Of a stretch of 64,000 nt of DNA, positions 56,167-64,000 are shown piece after piece. How positions within the stretch are numbered: the stretch's first letter is position 1; the number at the start of each line of letters is the position of its first letter. The notes under the pieces are model-generated. The model was not told the DNA's origin, did not search any database, and was given only the letters and a program-made list of their open reading frames with translations. The stretch is from positions 1-64,000 of the forward strand of contig NZ_CAJXKH010000008.1 of assembly GCF_913055755.1 (NCBI RefSeq), given 5' to 3'. The translations under genes were made by a program, and so were the position numbers. Origin of the DNA: an uncultured Microbulbifer sp. Lineage in GTDB: Bacteria > Pseudomonadota > Gammaproteobacteria > Pseudomonadales > Cellvibrionaceae.

Positions 56167-57576
56167 ATGAACTTAATCGCAACCTCTGAGAAAAAAGTGG
56201 TGATCGGACTGGGCGCTACCGGGCAATCGGTAGTGCGCTTTCTGCTGCGCCAGGGTATTTCTCCGCTGGTTGTCGACAGCCGCCCGCAGCCGCCGGCGCT
56301 GGCGCAATTCCGCAAGGAGTTTGCGGAAGTGCCGGTAGAGTGCGGCCCACTGAACCCGGAAACACTCAAGGCGGCGAGCGAGTTGATCGTGAGCCCCGGC
56401 GTGGCCCTGGCGGAGCCGGCCATTGCCGAGGCGATGGCCGCGGGCGTACCTGCCATTGGCGATATCGAACTGTTTGCGCGGGCGCTCGGTGAGCTCGAGC
56501 AGCGGCCGCAAATTGTCGCGATTACCGGTTCCAACGGCAAAAGCACGGTGACCACCCTGGTGGGGCAGATGGCGGAAGCCGCCGGTATTGATGTGCTGGT
56601 GGGGGGCAATATCGGTGTACCGGTGCTCGACCTGCTGCAGCGGCGTGCGCAATCGTTGCCGCAGTTGTTTGTGCTGGAGCTCTCCAGTTTCCAGCTCGAG
56701 ACTACCCACAGTCTGGCTCCGGATGCCGCCACCATCCTGAATATCAGTGCCGACCATATGGATCGCTATCCGAACCTGGCGGCATATCACCAGGCGAAAC
56801 AGCGTGTATATCGCAATGCAGGACAACTGGTCATTAATCGGGCGGACCCGCTGACACGCGGCCCGCTGGCGCGGGACCATCGCGAATGGAGTTTCGGGCT
56901 GGACAAGCCGGACCTGCAGCAATTCGGCGTAATGAATATCGAGGGTGAGCAGTGGCTCGCCCGCGGTGCAGATCAATTGATGCGCGCCAGTGACATGGCC
57001 ATGGTCGGCAGTCACAACGTGGCCAATGCACTGGCGGCGCTGGCGCTGGGCAGTGCAGTCGGACTCCCGATGGAGGCGATGTTGCAGGTGCTGCGGGAGT
57101 TTGCCGGCCTGACCCACCGCTGTGAGCGGGTGGCAGACCTCGACGGGGTCACCTTCGTCAATGACTCCAAGGGTACCAATGTAGGTGCGACGCGCGCGGC
57201 CCTGGATGGCCTGGCTACGGATACACGCAAAATTGTACTGATCGCCGGAGGCGACGGAAAAGGTGCGGATTTCGCACCACTGGCGGAAGCCGCCGCTGCC
57301 TTGCGCGGCCTGGTCACCATCGGTGTTGACGGCGACAAGATCGCCCGGGTATTTAACGGCCTGGTAGCGCAGCAATCCGCTGCGGATATGGATGAGGCGG
57401 TGAGGCAGGCGCGCACGATGGCCGAGCGCGGTGATTACGTGTTGCTGTCGCCAGCCTGTGCCAGTTTCGATATGTACCGGAATTTCGAGGCGCGCGGGGA
57501 AGACTTTCGACGCGCAGTGGACCAGCTGGTAGTCGGCAACGGTGCGCCCGTTGCCGGTAATGGAGGCGTGTTATGA
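56167..57576 (+). CDS. murD: UDP-MurNAc-L-alanine:D-glutamate ligase MurD
   Basis: MurD adds D-glutamate to UDP-MurNAc-L-Ala. The 469 residues have the N-terminal UDP-binding GLGATGQSVVRFL, the ATP loop ITGSNGKSTVTTLVG (near residue 120) and the C-terminal FVNDSKGTNVGATRAAL. The length is slightly above E. coli (438), owing to a short tail. A 52-base gap separates it from mraY, and it overlaps ftsW by four bases. Confidence 0.96.
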   Translation: MNLIATSEKKVVIGLGATGQSVVRFLLRQGISPLVVDSRPQPPALAQFRKEFAEVPVECGPLNPETLKAASELIVSPGVALAEPAIAEAMAAGVPAIGDIELFARALGELEQRPQIVAITGSNGKSTVTTLVGQMAEAAGIDVLVGGNIGVPVLDLLQRRAQSLPQLFVLELSSFQLETTHSLAPDAATILNISADHMDRYPNLAAYHQAKQRVYRNAGQLVINRADPLTRGPLARDHREWSFGLDKPDLQQFGVMNIEGEQWLARGADQLMRASDMAMVGSHNVANALAALALGSAVGLPMEAMLQVLREFAGLTHRCERVADLDGVTFVNDSKGTNVGATRAALDGLATDTRKIVLIAGGDGKGADFAPLAEAAAALRGLVTIGVDGDKIARVFNGLVAQQSAADMDEAVRQARTMAERGDYVLLSPACASFDMYRNFEARGEDFRRAVDQLVVGNGAPVAGNGGVL

Positions 57577-58832
57577 GTCGCGCTGACATGCAGCAAATGG
57601 AACTGAAGCGCAAGGCAACAGGGTCCGCGGCCAACGATGCTGCGGGAGATCCCTACGACTGGGTATTGCCACTGTGCGTTGCCGCCCTGGTGAGCATCGG
57701 TGTGATCATGGTGGCGTCTGCATCCATTGCGTTTGCCGCGGATGTGTACGACGACTCCTGGTATTTCCTGAAGCGCCACCTGGTGTTTCTTGCGGCGGGC
57801 GCCGTCGGAGCTCTGGTGGTGAGTCGGATCTCCCTGGATACCTGGTCCAACCTGTCGTGGACCCTGCTGTTTTTCGCCCTGGCACTGCTGGTGGTGGTGC
57901 TGATTCCCGGAGTCGGACGCAGCGTAAACGGCAGTATGCGCTGGATCGCACTGGGACCGATCACCGTGCAGCCGGCGGAAGTGGCAAAATTCTGCTGCCT
58001 GATATTTTTTGCCAGCTTCCTGACCCGCCGGAATGAAAAGCTGCGGCACTGGAGCAGCTTTATGGTGCCGATTACGGTACTCGGGTTTGTGGCCATGTTG
58101 CTGTTACTGGAGCCGGATTTCGGATCCGTGGTGGTGATTTCCGGTACCGCGCTGGCGATGGTATTTCTCGCTGGCGCCAGGCTGCCACATACATTTTTAC
58201 TGGTGGGGCTCGCCGCCTGCGGTCTGGCGCTGATGGCTCTGGTGAGTCCCTATCGCCTGCAGCGCCTGACCACTTTCCTCGATCCCTGGGGAGAGCAGTT
58301 CAGTGGCGGCTATCAGCTGACCCAGTCGCTGATCGCCTTTGGCCGCGGCGAGTGGTTCGGTGTCGGGTTGGGCAACAGTGTGCAGAAACTGTTTTATCTG
58401 CCGGAGGCGCACACGGATTTTGTCTTTGCCATCCTCGCCGAGGAGTGGGGCATGCTCGGTGGTTTGCTGGTGATCGGCCTTTACGCCGCGCTTACCTGGT
58501 CGCTGTTGCGTCTGGTGCGCAAGGCACTGGCCCGCCAGGCATTTTTTGCCGCGCTGCTCACGTTCGGAATTGCGGTGCTGATTGCCGGCCAGGCGTTTGT
58601 GAATATGGGCGTGGCATCCGGCCTGTTGCCGACCAAGGGGCTGACGCTGCCCTTTGTCAGCTCCGGGGGCAGTAGCCTGGTGATCTGCTGTGCACTGTTC
58701 GCGGTTGCGTGGCGAGTACAGAAGGAACTGAGCGAAGAGCCGGGAGCGAAAAAGACTGGCAGCCGTATCAGCCAGTTACCTATTTTCAATCCGCTGCAGC
58801 TGGGCGATCGCAAAACCGGGGAGGCTGCGTGA
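57573..58832 (+). CDS. ftsW: Septal glycan polymerase FtsW
   Basis: FtsW is the SEDS-family glycosyltransferase that polymerises septal glycan strands with FtsI. The 419 residues have ten membrane segments after a polar start of about 30 residues. The SEDS signature GLLPTKGLTLPFVSSGGSS lies near residue 350, and the extracytoplasmic EEWG motif near 290. The ATG overlaps the murD stop, and its own stop overlaps the murG start by one base. Confidence 0.96.
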   Translation: MSRADMQQMELKRKATGSAANDAAGDPYDWVLPLCVAALVSIGVIMVASASIAFAADVYDDSWYFLKRHLVFLAAGAVGALVVSRISLDTWSNLSWTLLFFALALLVVVLIPGVGRSVNGSMRWIALGPITVQPAEVAKFCCLIFFASFLTRRNEKLRHWSSFMVPITVLGFVAMLLLLEPDFGSVVVISGTALAMVFLAGARLPHTFLLVGLAACGLALMALVSPYRLQRLTTFLDPWGEQFSGGYQLTQSLIAFGRGEWFGVGLGNSVQKLFYLPEAHTDFVFAILAEEWGMLGGLLVIGLYAALTWSLLRLVRKALARQAFFAALLTFGIAVLIAGQAFVNMGVASGLLPTKGLTLPFVSSGGSSLVICCALFAVAWRVQKELSEEPGAKKTGSRISQLPIFNPLQLGDRKTGEAA

Positions 58833-59932
58833 TGACAGAGCAGGCAGTTTCCAGCCAGCCGTTCAGCGGCAAGAAGTTTCTGGTGATGGCCGGCGGCACC
58901 GGCGGACATGTATTTCCCGCGCTGGCGGTGGCGAAGGCCCTGCAGGCGCAGGGCGCGAGTGTGGAGTGGCTGGGTACCCAGCGCGGTATCGAGTCCCAGC
59001 TGATTCCGGCGGCGGATATTCCGCTGCACTTCATAACCGTGGAAGGTATTCGCGGGCGCGGTCGCGCAGCATTGCTGAAAGCACCGCTGCAGGTGGGTAA
59101 GGCGATTATGCAGGCGCGCCGGGTGATCAAGATGGTGGCGCCGGATGCCGTACTCGGGTTCGGCGGTTTTGCCACGGGTCCCGGGGGGGTCGCCGCAAGG
59201 CTCAGCGGTATTCCGCTGATCATTCACGAGCAGAATGCGGTGGCGGGTACCACCAACCGCCTGCTCGCGCGGATTGCGAACCGGGTGCTGGAGGCTTTCC
59301 CCAGCGGGCTGCCAGCGGCAAAACAGGTGGGCAACCCCGTGCGCAGTGAAATTGCCGAACTGCCAGTACCCGCGGAGCGGGTGGCTAAACAGAAGCCGCT
59401 GCGGTTGCTGATCGTTGGCGGTAGTCTCGGTGCGGTGGCGATCAATGAACTGGTGCCAGAGGCCATTGCCAGGCTTGAGCCGGCGATTCGCCCGAGGATT
59501 GTGCACCAGGCCGGACAGCGGCATCTGGATGTTGCCCGCGAAGCTTACGAGCGGGCCGAGGTGGATGCCGAAGTGGTGCCGTTTATCGCCGATATGGCGG
59601 CGGCCTACGAAAATGCCGACCTGGTGATCTGCCGCTCCGGGGCGTTGACCGTTTCGGAAATCGCCGCTGCGGGGCTGGGCGCAATCATGGTGCCTTTCCC
59701 GTTCGCCATTGACGATCACCAGACCAAGAATGGTGAGTGGCTGGCGAATGCCGGTGCGGCAATGGTGATTCAGCAGGACGCGCTGGATGCAGACATGCTC
59801 GCGGACATTCTCCGCGACCTGTTTGCCAATCCGCAAAAATTACTGGCCATGGCCGAGGCCGCGCGCAAGGTTGCGATTCCCGATGCAACCGAGCAGGTAC
59901 TGGCCGTGTGCCGCGAAGAGATGGGGTGTTGA
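58832..59932 (+). CDS. murG: UDP-GlcNAc transferase MurG
   Basis: MurG adds GlcNAc to lipid I, making lipid II at the inner face of the membrane. The 366 residues form a GT-B fold: [14 protein letters not shown] near residue 20, [11 protein letters not shown] near 105 and the UDP-GlcNAc site with [10 protein letters not shown] near 270 and DHQTKN. The ATG at 58832 follows GGGAGG and touches the ftsW stop. murC starts two bases after its stop codon. Confidence 0.97.
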   Translation: MTEQAVSSQPFSGKKFLVMAGGTGGHVFPALAVAKALQAQGASVEWLGTQRGIESQLIPAADIPLHFITVEGIRGRGRAALLKAPLQVGKAIMQARRVIKMVAPDAVLGFGGFATGPGGVAARLSGIPLIIHEQNAVAGTTNRLLARIANRVLEAFPSGLPAAKQVGNPVRSEIAELPVPAERVAKQKPLRLLIVGGSLGAVAINELVPEAIARLEPAIRPRIVHQAGQRHLDVAREAYERAEVDAEVVPFIADMAAAYENADLVICRSGALTVSEIAAAGLGAIMVPFPFAIDDHQTKNGEWLANAGAAMVIQQDALDADMLADILRDLFANPQKLLAMAEAARKVAIPDATEQVLAVCREEMGC

Positions 59933-59933
59933 T

Positions 59934-61418
59934 ATGTCTCTCGAAAAAAATACTGAAAAGCCGATTGTGCGCGAAGAAGGTCATTACCAGGTGCCGGCAA
60001 TGCGCCGAATCCGCCGGATTCACTTTATCGGCATTGGCGGTGCGGGCATGAGTGGTATCGCCGAGGTGTTGCAGAACCAGGGGTATGAGGTTTCCGGTTC
60101 CGACCTGCGGGAGAGCCGGGTTACCGAGCGTTTGCGCAACCTGGGCGTGCAGGTGCAGATAGGCCACGGTGCCGAGAATGTGCGCGATGTGGATGTGGTA
60201 GTGAACTCTTCAGCCATTTACGGGGACAACCCGGAATTGGTAGCGGCCCATGAAAATCGCATTCCGGTGGTGCGCCGCGCGGAAATGCTGGGTGAGTTGA
60301 TGCGCTACCGCTACGGCATAGCGGTAGCGGGTACCCACGGCAAGACCACCACCACCAGTCTGATTGCGTCGATTTTTGCCGCGGACAAAAAGGATCCTAC
60401 TTTCGTGATCGGCGGCCTGGTCAATAGTGCCGGTGCCAACGCGGTACTGGGCGAGAGCCGGTACCTGATTGCGGAAGCCGATGAAAGTGATGCGTCATTC
60501 CTGCACCTGCAGCCGATGGTGACGGTAGTCACCAATATCGATGCCGACCATATGGAGACCTATGGCGGGGATTTTGAAAAGGTCAAACAGATCTTTATCG
60601 ATTTCGTGCACAACCTGCCGTTTTACGGTCTTGCGGTTGTCTGCGGTGATGACGCCAATGTCCAGGCGGTGATTCCCCGTTTCGCGCGCCCGGTGGCTAC
60701 CTATGGATTTGATGAGGAGAACGATTTCCGCATCAGCGACGTGCGCCAGGAGCCCCTGCGCAGCTTTTTTGCGGTAACCCGTCCGGACGGTAGCAAGCTC
60801 GACGTGTGTGTGAATGTACCTGGTATTCACAATGTGCTGAATGCCACCGCAGCCATCGCTGTAGCGACCGAAGAGGGTGTCAGCGATGCGGCGATCCGCG
60901 AGGGCCTGGAGGGATTCCAGGGTGTTGGCAGACGTTTCCAGATTTACGGGCATTTCCCGGTCAGTGGCGACGAGGGTGCGGAAAAGGTGATGCTGGTGGA
61001 TGATTATGGCCACCATCCGCGTGAGGTCGCCGCAACCATCAAAACGGTGCGCGACGGTTGGCCGGAGCGCCGGCTGGTGATGGTATACCAGCCCCATCGC
61101 TACACCCGCACCCGGGATCTGTTTGAAGATTTTGTGCAGGTACTCTCGCAAGTCGACAAACTGGTTCTGTTGGATGTATATAGCGCAGGAGAAGCGCCGA
61201 TTCCGGGCGCCGACGGACGTACTCTGGCGCGCAGTATCCGCAACCGCGGTCAGATAGATCCGGTATTTGTCGAAAAAGTCGAAGAGGTCCCGGCTGTGCT
61301 GGCTGACCTGCTGGAGCCCGGGGATATTGTGCTGACACAGGGCGCGGGTAATGTGGGTGGCCTGGCCCAGAAACTGGCGGAGTGGCGTTTCGGTGACCAG
61401 GAATCCCAGGGCGAATAA
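59934..61418 (+). CDS. murC: UDP-MurNAc:L-alanine ligase MurC
   Basis: MurC adds L-alanine to UDP-MurNAc, starting the stem peptide. The 494 residues have [17 protein letters not shown] near residue 30, the ATP loop [14 protein letters not shown] near 130 and [12 protein letters not shown] near 182. The usual protein-length and motif spacing are kept. The ATG at 59934 leaves one base after the murG stop. ftsQ follows 15 bases later, without the ddlB gene often found here. Confidence 0.97.
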   Translation: MSLEKNTEKPIVREEGHYQVPAMRRIRRIHFIGIGGAGMSGIAEVLQNQGYEVSGSDLRESRVTERLRNLGVQVQIGHGAENVRDVDVVVNSSAIYGDNPELVAAHENRIPVVRRAEMLGELMRYRYGIAVAGTHGKTTTTSLIASIFAADKKDPTFVIGGLVNSAGANAVLGESRYLIAEADESDASFLHLQPMVTVVTNIDADHMETYGGDFEKVKQIFIDFVHNLPFYGLAVVCGDDANVQAVIPRFARPVATYGFDEENDFRISDVRQEPLRSFFAVTRPDGSKLDVCVNVPGIHNVLNATAAIAVATEEGVSDAAIREGLEGFQGVGRRFQIYGHFPVSGDEGAEKVMLVDDYGHHPREVAATIKTVRDGWPERRLVMVYQPHRYTRTRDLFEDFVQVLSQVDKLVLLDVYSAGEAPIPGADGRTLARSIRNRGQIDPVFVEKVEEVPAVLADLLEPGDIVLTQGAGNVGGLAQKLAEWRFGDQESQGE

Positions 61419-61433
61419 GTTCCGGTAAAAACT

Positions 61434-62321
61434 GTGACCGAAATAGAAACCGATAAAAAGAAACGCAAGAAAAAGCCCGGCAAAAAAGTGCCGGCTGCCG
61501 CGAAGGGTAAGAAAGGTGCGGCGAGAGGTGCTGTAAGGGGCGCGGTACGAGGTGCGCGCGCATTGCCAGGCGCGCAGGCGGGAAGGGCTGCAGTCGTACT
61601 GCGGCCGCTGTTGATGATTTGCGGGTTGTTGCTGGTCGCCAGCGGTATCGGCTACAGCGCCAAGTGGCTGTGGCAGCGGGCTCCAGTTGAAGAACTCAGC
61701 CGGGTGGACGCGCTGGAGGATGTGAAGGTCAAGGGGCCTTTCCGTGCAGTCACCGCGCGGCAGCTGGAAGATATCCTGCTGCCCTATTTGCAGAAGGGTT
61801 TTTTTGCGCTTGATATTGACGGTATGCGCGATGCGCTGTTGGACAACCCCTGGATTGTGAGTGCATCGGTCAGCCGCCGCTGGCCCAACGGGGTGGAAGT
61901 GGTGGTCGAGGAGGCGCGGCCGCTGGCGATCTGGGGAGAGGACCAGTTGTTGATTGCCAGCGGAGAATTGCTGCCGAGGCCGGAACAGATGACAGACCTG
62001 CGGCTGCCGGAGCTGGCCGGTGACGCAGACCTGGTGGAACGGATTATGGCGCAGTACCAGGCACTTGCCGGGCTGCTCACAACCAAAGATATGGAAGTGC
62101 GCCGCCTTTCATTCGATGAACTGGCGGGCTGGCAGCTGGACCTGGTCAATGGGATCCGGTTGCAACTGGGGCACGACGAGCTGCTGGAGCGGGTCGACCG
62201 CTTCCTCAGCCTGACCCGCGGTGTACTGGCGCCGCATCTGCAAAAAGTGGCGGGGGTGGATACCCGGTATAACAACGCAGTTGCGGTGGAATGGAAAAAA
62301 TTACAAACAGACAACAATTAA
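61434..62321 (+). CDS. ftsQ: Cell division protein FtsQ
   Basis: FtsQ is the bitopic scaffold that recruits FtsL and FtsB to the division site. The 295 residues have an unusually basic cytoplasmic tail of about 55 residues (many Lys, then Ala/Arg/Gly repeats) and one membrane helix (about 58-75). A POTRA domain (about 85-160) and the beta domain with WPNGVEVVVEEARPLAIWG follow. The start is a GTG at 61434 without a strong ribosome-binding site; translation may be coupled to murC. Confidence 0.93.
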   Translation: MTEIETDKKKRKKKPGKKVPAAAKGKKGAARGAVRGAVRGARALPGAQAGRAAVVLRPLLMICGLLLVASGIGYSAKWLWQRAPVEELSRVDALEDVKVKGPFRAVTARQLEDILLPYLQKGFFALDIDGMRDALLDNPWIVSASVSRRWPNGVEVVVEEARPLAIWGEDQLLIASGELLPRPEQMTDLRLPELAGDADLVERIMAQYQALAGLLTTKDMEVRRLSFDELAGWQLDLVNGIRLQLGHDELLERVDRFLSLTRGVLAPHLQKVAGVDTRYNNAVAVEWKKLQTDNN

Positions 62322-62401
62322 GCAGATAAAAAAGGTGGGTTTCCCCTGGTCCGACATGTCGAATGTGGATCGGAGTGATTGCCCAGCGAGGTTGAAATCA
62401 A

Positions 62402-63637
62402 ATGACACAGTCTACAGATCCCCGCATGATCGTCGGTCTTGATATCGGCACCTCCAAGGTCGTTGCGATCGTGGGTGAGGTTGCCGGGGATGGGGCGCTG
62501 AATATCGTCGGAATCGGCTCGCATCGCTCTACCGGCATGAAGCGCGGTGTGGTGGTCAATATCGAGTCCACCGTGCAGTCGATCCAGCGCGCGGTGGAAG
62601 AGGCAGAACTGATGGCGGGGTGTGAAATTCACTCGGTCTATGCGGGTATTGCCGGTAGTCATATCCGCAGCCTCAATTCCCACGGGATTGTGGCGATCAA
62701 GGATCGCGAAGTGACCCAGCAGGATCTCGACCGAGTGATCGATGCGGCGCGGGCGGTGGCGATTCCGGCGGACCAGAAAATTCTGCACACCTTGCCGCAG
62801 GAGTATCTGATCGACAACCAGGAAGGGGTCAAGGAGCCGCTGGGCATGTCCGGTGTGCGCCTGGAGGCCAAGGTCCACCTGGTGAGTGGTGCGGTTAATG
62901 CGGCACAGAATATCGAGAAGTGTATTCGCCGCTGCGGCCTGGAAGTGGAAGACATCATTCTCGAGCAGCTGGCTTCCAGCTATGCGGTGCTCACCGATGA
63001 TGAAAAAGAGCTGGGTGTGTGCATGGTGGATATCGGTGGCGGCACCACGGATATTGCGGTGTTCACCGGCGGCTCCATTCGCCACACCGGCGTTATCCCG
63101 ATTGCCGGTGACCAGGTCACCAACGATATTGCCATGGCCCTGCGTACGCCGACGCCGCACGCGGAAGAGCTGAAGATCAAATACGCCTGTGCACTGGCCA
63201 AGCTCGCCCGCGAGGGCGAAACCATCAAGGTGCCCAGTGTCGGTGACCGCGCGCCGCGCGACCTGTCCCGGCAGGCGCTGGCGGAGGTGGTCGAGCCCCG
63301 TTACGACGAACTGTTCACCCTGGTGCAGGCGGAATTGCGCCGCAGCGGTTTCGAAGACCTGTGCGCGGCGGGCATTGTGCTGACCGGCGGCTCTTCGAAG
63401 ATGGAGGGGGCGGTTGAGCTGGCGGAAGAAATTTTCCATATGCCGGTTCGCCTGGCGGTGCCGCACGGGGTATCCGGACTAACCGATATTGTCAGCAACC
63501 CGATTTATTCAACGGGTGTCGGGCTGTTGATGTATGCGCTCAAATCAGAAGAGCGGGCAAGTGGTCGACCCAGTGTTCAGCGGGAGGAAAATCCCTGGTG
63601 GGACAAGGTCAAACACTGGTTCAGGGGCAACCTCTGA
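62402..63637 (+). CDS. ftsA: Cell division protein FtsA
   Basis: FtsA is the actin-like protein that tethers FtsZ to the membrane. The 411 residues have the ATP-binding phosphate-1 loop (VGLDIGTSKVVAIVGE, 11-26), the 1C subdomain and phosphate-2 (VDIGGGTTDIAVFTGG, near 205). They end in an amphipathic membrane-targeting helix (NPWWDKVKHWFRGNL). The ATG at 62402 follows GCGAGG. A gap of 80 bases precedes it and 63 bases follow before ftsZ. Confidence 0.97.
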   Translation: MTQSTDPRMIVGLDIGTSKVVAIVGEVAGDGALNIVGIGSHRSTGMKRGVVVNIESTVQSIQRAVEEAELMAGCEIHSVYAGIAGSHIRSLNSHGIVAIKDREVTQQDLDRVIDAARAVAIPADQKILHTLPQEYLIDNQEGVKEPLGMSGVRLEAKVHLVSGAVNAAQNIEKCIRRCGLEVEDIILEQLASSYAVLTDDEKELGVCMVDIGGGTTDIAVFTGGSIRHTGVIPIAGDQVTNDIAMALRTPTPHAEELKIKYACALAKLAREGETIKVPSVGDRAPRDLSRQALAEVVEPRYDELFTLVQAELRRSGFEDLCAAGIVLTGGSSKMEGAVELAEEIFHMPVRLAVPHGVSGLTDIVSNPIYSTGVGLLMYALKSEERASGRPSVQREENPWWDKVKHWFRGNL

Positions 63638-63700
63638 ATCAGAGAATAATTTCCAGGATCGAAAATCAAAAATTGACATGAGCAAAAAAGGGGAACAGCA

Positions 63701-64000
63701 ATGTTCGAACTCGTAGACAGCGTACAGGACAAGCCTGTAATCAAGGTGATCGGTGTCGGCGGTGGCGGCGGCAACGCGGTCAAGCACATGATCTGCAGCG
63801 ATGTGGACGGTGTGGATTTCATCTGTGCCAATACCGATGCGCAGGCGCTGAAAGACGTACAGGCGCACACCGTGATCCAGCTCGGGAATACCATTACCCG
63901 CGGCCTGGGCGCCGGTGCCAACCCAGATGTCGGTCGCCAGTCCGCACTGGAAGACCGCGACCGTATCGCGGAAATTCTGAGCGGCGCGGATATGGTGTTC
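63701..64000 (+). CDS. ftsZ: Cell division GTPase FtsZ, N-terminal part
   Basis: FtsZ is the tubulin-like GTPase that forms the Z-ring. The window holds the first 100 codons; the frame is still open at base 64000. They start [20 protein letters not shown] and contain the first nucleotide loop [10 protein letters not shown] and [12 protein letters not shown], all typical. AGGGGAACAGCA precedes the ATG. The GTP signature GGGTGTG lies beyond the window. It directly follows ftsA, as in nearly all dcw clusters. Confidence 0.96.
   Translation, partial: MFELVDSVQDKPVIKVIGVGGGGGNAVKHMICSDVDGVDFICANTDAQALKDVQAHTVIQLGNTITRGLGAGANPDVGRQSALEDRDRIAEILSGADMVF

Overview
The window is an unbroken stretch of gammaproteobacterial chromosome, visibly GC-rich, coding densely on both strands. 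Gene content and order (mreCD-maf-rng-yhdP; the rpoN/lpt/kds block; murA-hisGD; rplM-rpsI-pet-sspAB; dolP-diaA-yraN-lpoA/rsmI/rnpB; the mraZ-ftsZ dcw cluster) follow the layout I remember for Pseudomonas. Several local differences point to a marine Cellvibrionales-type bacterium, and a Microbulbifer-like genus is my best guess. That placement is inference from gene order and composition, not from a search. Both ends cut a gene: mreC at base 1 and ftsZ at base 64000. I see no prophage, insertion sequence, CRISPR array or tRNA.

Layout. 1-7637 (+): end of mreC, mreD, maf, rng, yhdP (cell shape, nucleotide hygiene, RNA processing, envelope lipid transport). 7834-8673 (+): an unrecognised membrane protein. 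8724-18130 (-): yjgA, mgtE, ptsO, rapZ, ptsN, hpf, rpoN, lptB, lptA, lptC, kdsC, kdsD, i.e. LPS export and Kdo synthesis joined to sigma-54 and the nitrogen phosphotransferase system. 18603-22972 (+): mlaC, ibaG, murA, hisG, hisD. 22990-28351: a DegS/AlgW protease (-), ATP sulfurylase (+), zapG (-), zapE (+), rplM-rpsI (+). 28846-32816 (+): petA, a cytochrome b/c1 fusion, sspA, sspB.

32891-42235 looks like a lineage-specific block placed between sspB and dolP. It holds a two-component system directly followed by a lipid A phosphoethanolamine transferase and a PAP2 phosphatase, then a Yip1-family protein, an M48 protease with a LemA partner, and an acetyl-CoA acetyltransferase. 42345-46755 returns to the conserved dolP-diaA-yraN-lpoA / rsmI block. 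RNase P RNA lies at 46831-47214, followed by a divergent CysH-like protein (-).

48383-64000 is the division and cell wall cluster: a promoter, a six-fold array of MraZ boxes, then mraZ, rsmH, ftsL, ftsI, murE, murF, mraY, murD, ftsW, murG, murC, ftsQ, ftsA and the start of ftsZ, mostly with overlapping or touching genes. ddlB is absent between murC and ftsQ.

The most notable points are the MraZ box array, the cytochrome b-c1 fusion, mlaC without mlaFED/mlaB, ATP sulfurylase at the usual cysDN position, the long C-terminal extension of the M48 protease, the SxN to SSQ change in FtsI, and the CysH-like protein with altered motifs. I found no clearly new multi-gene system; most of the window is conserved core genome.
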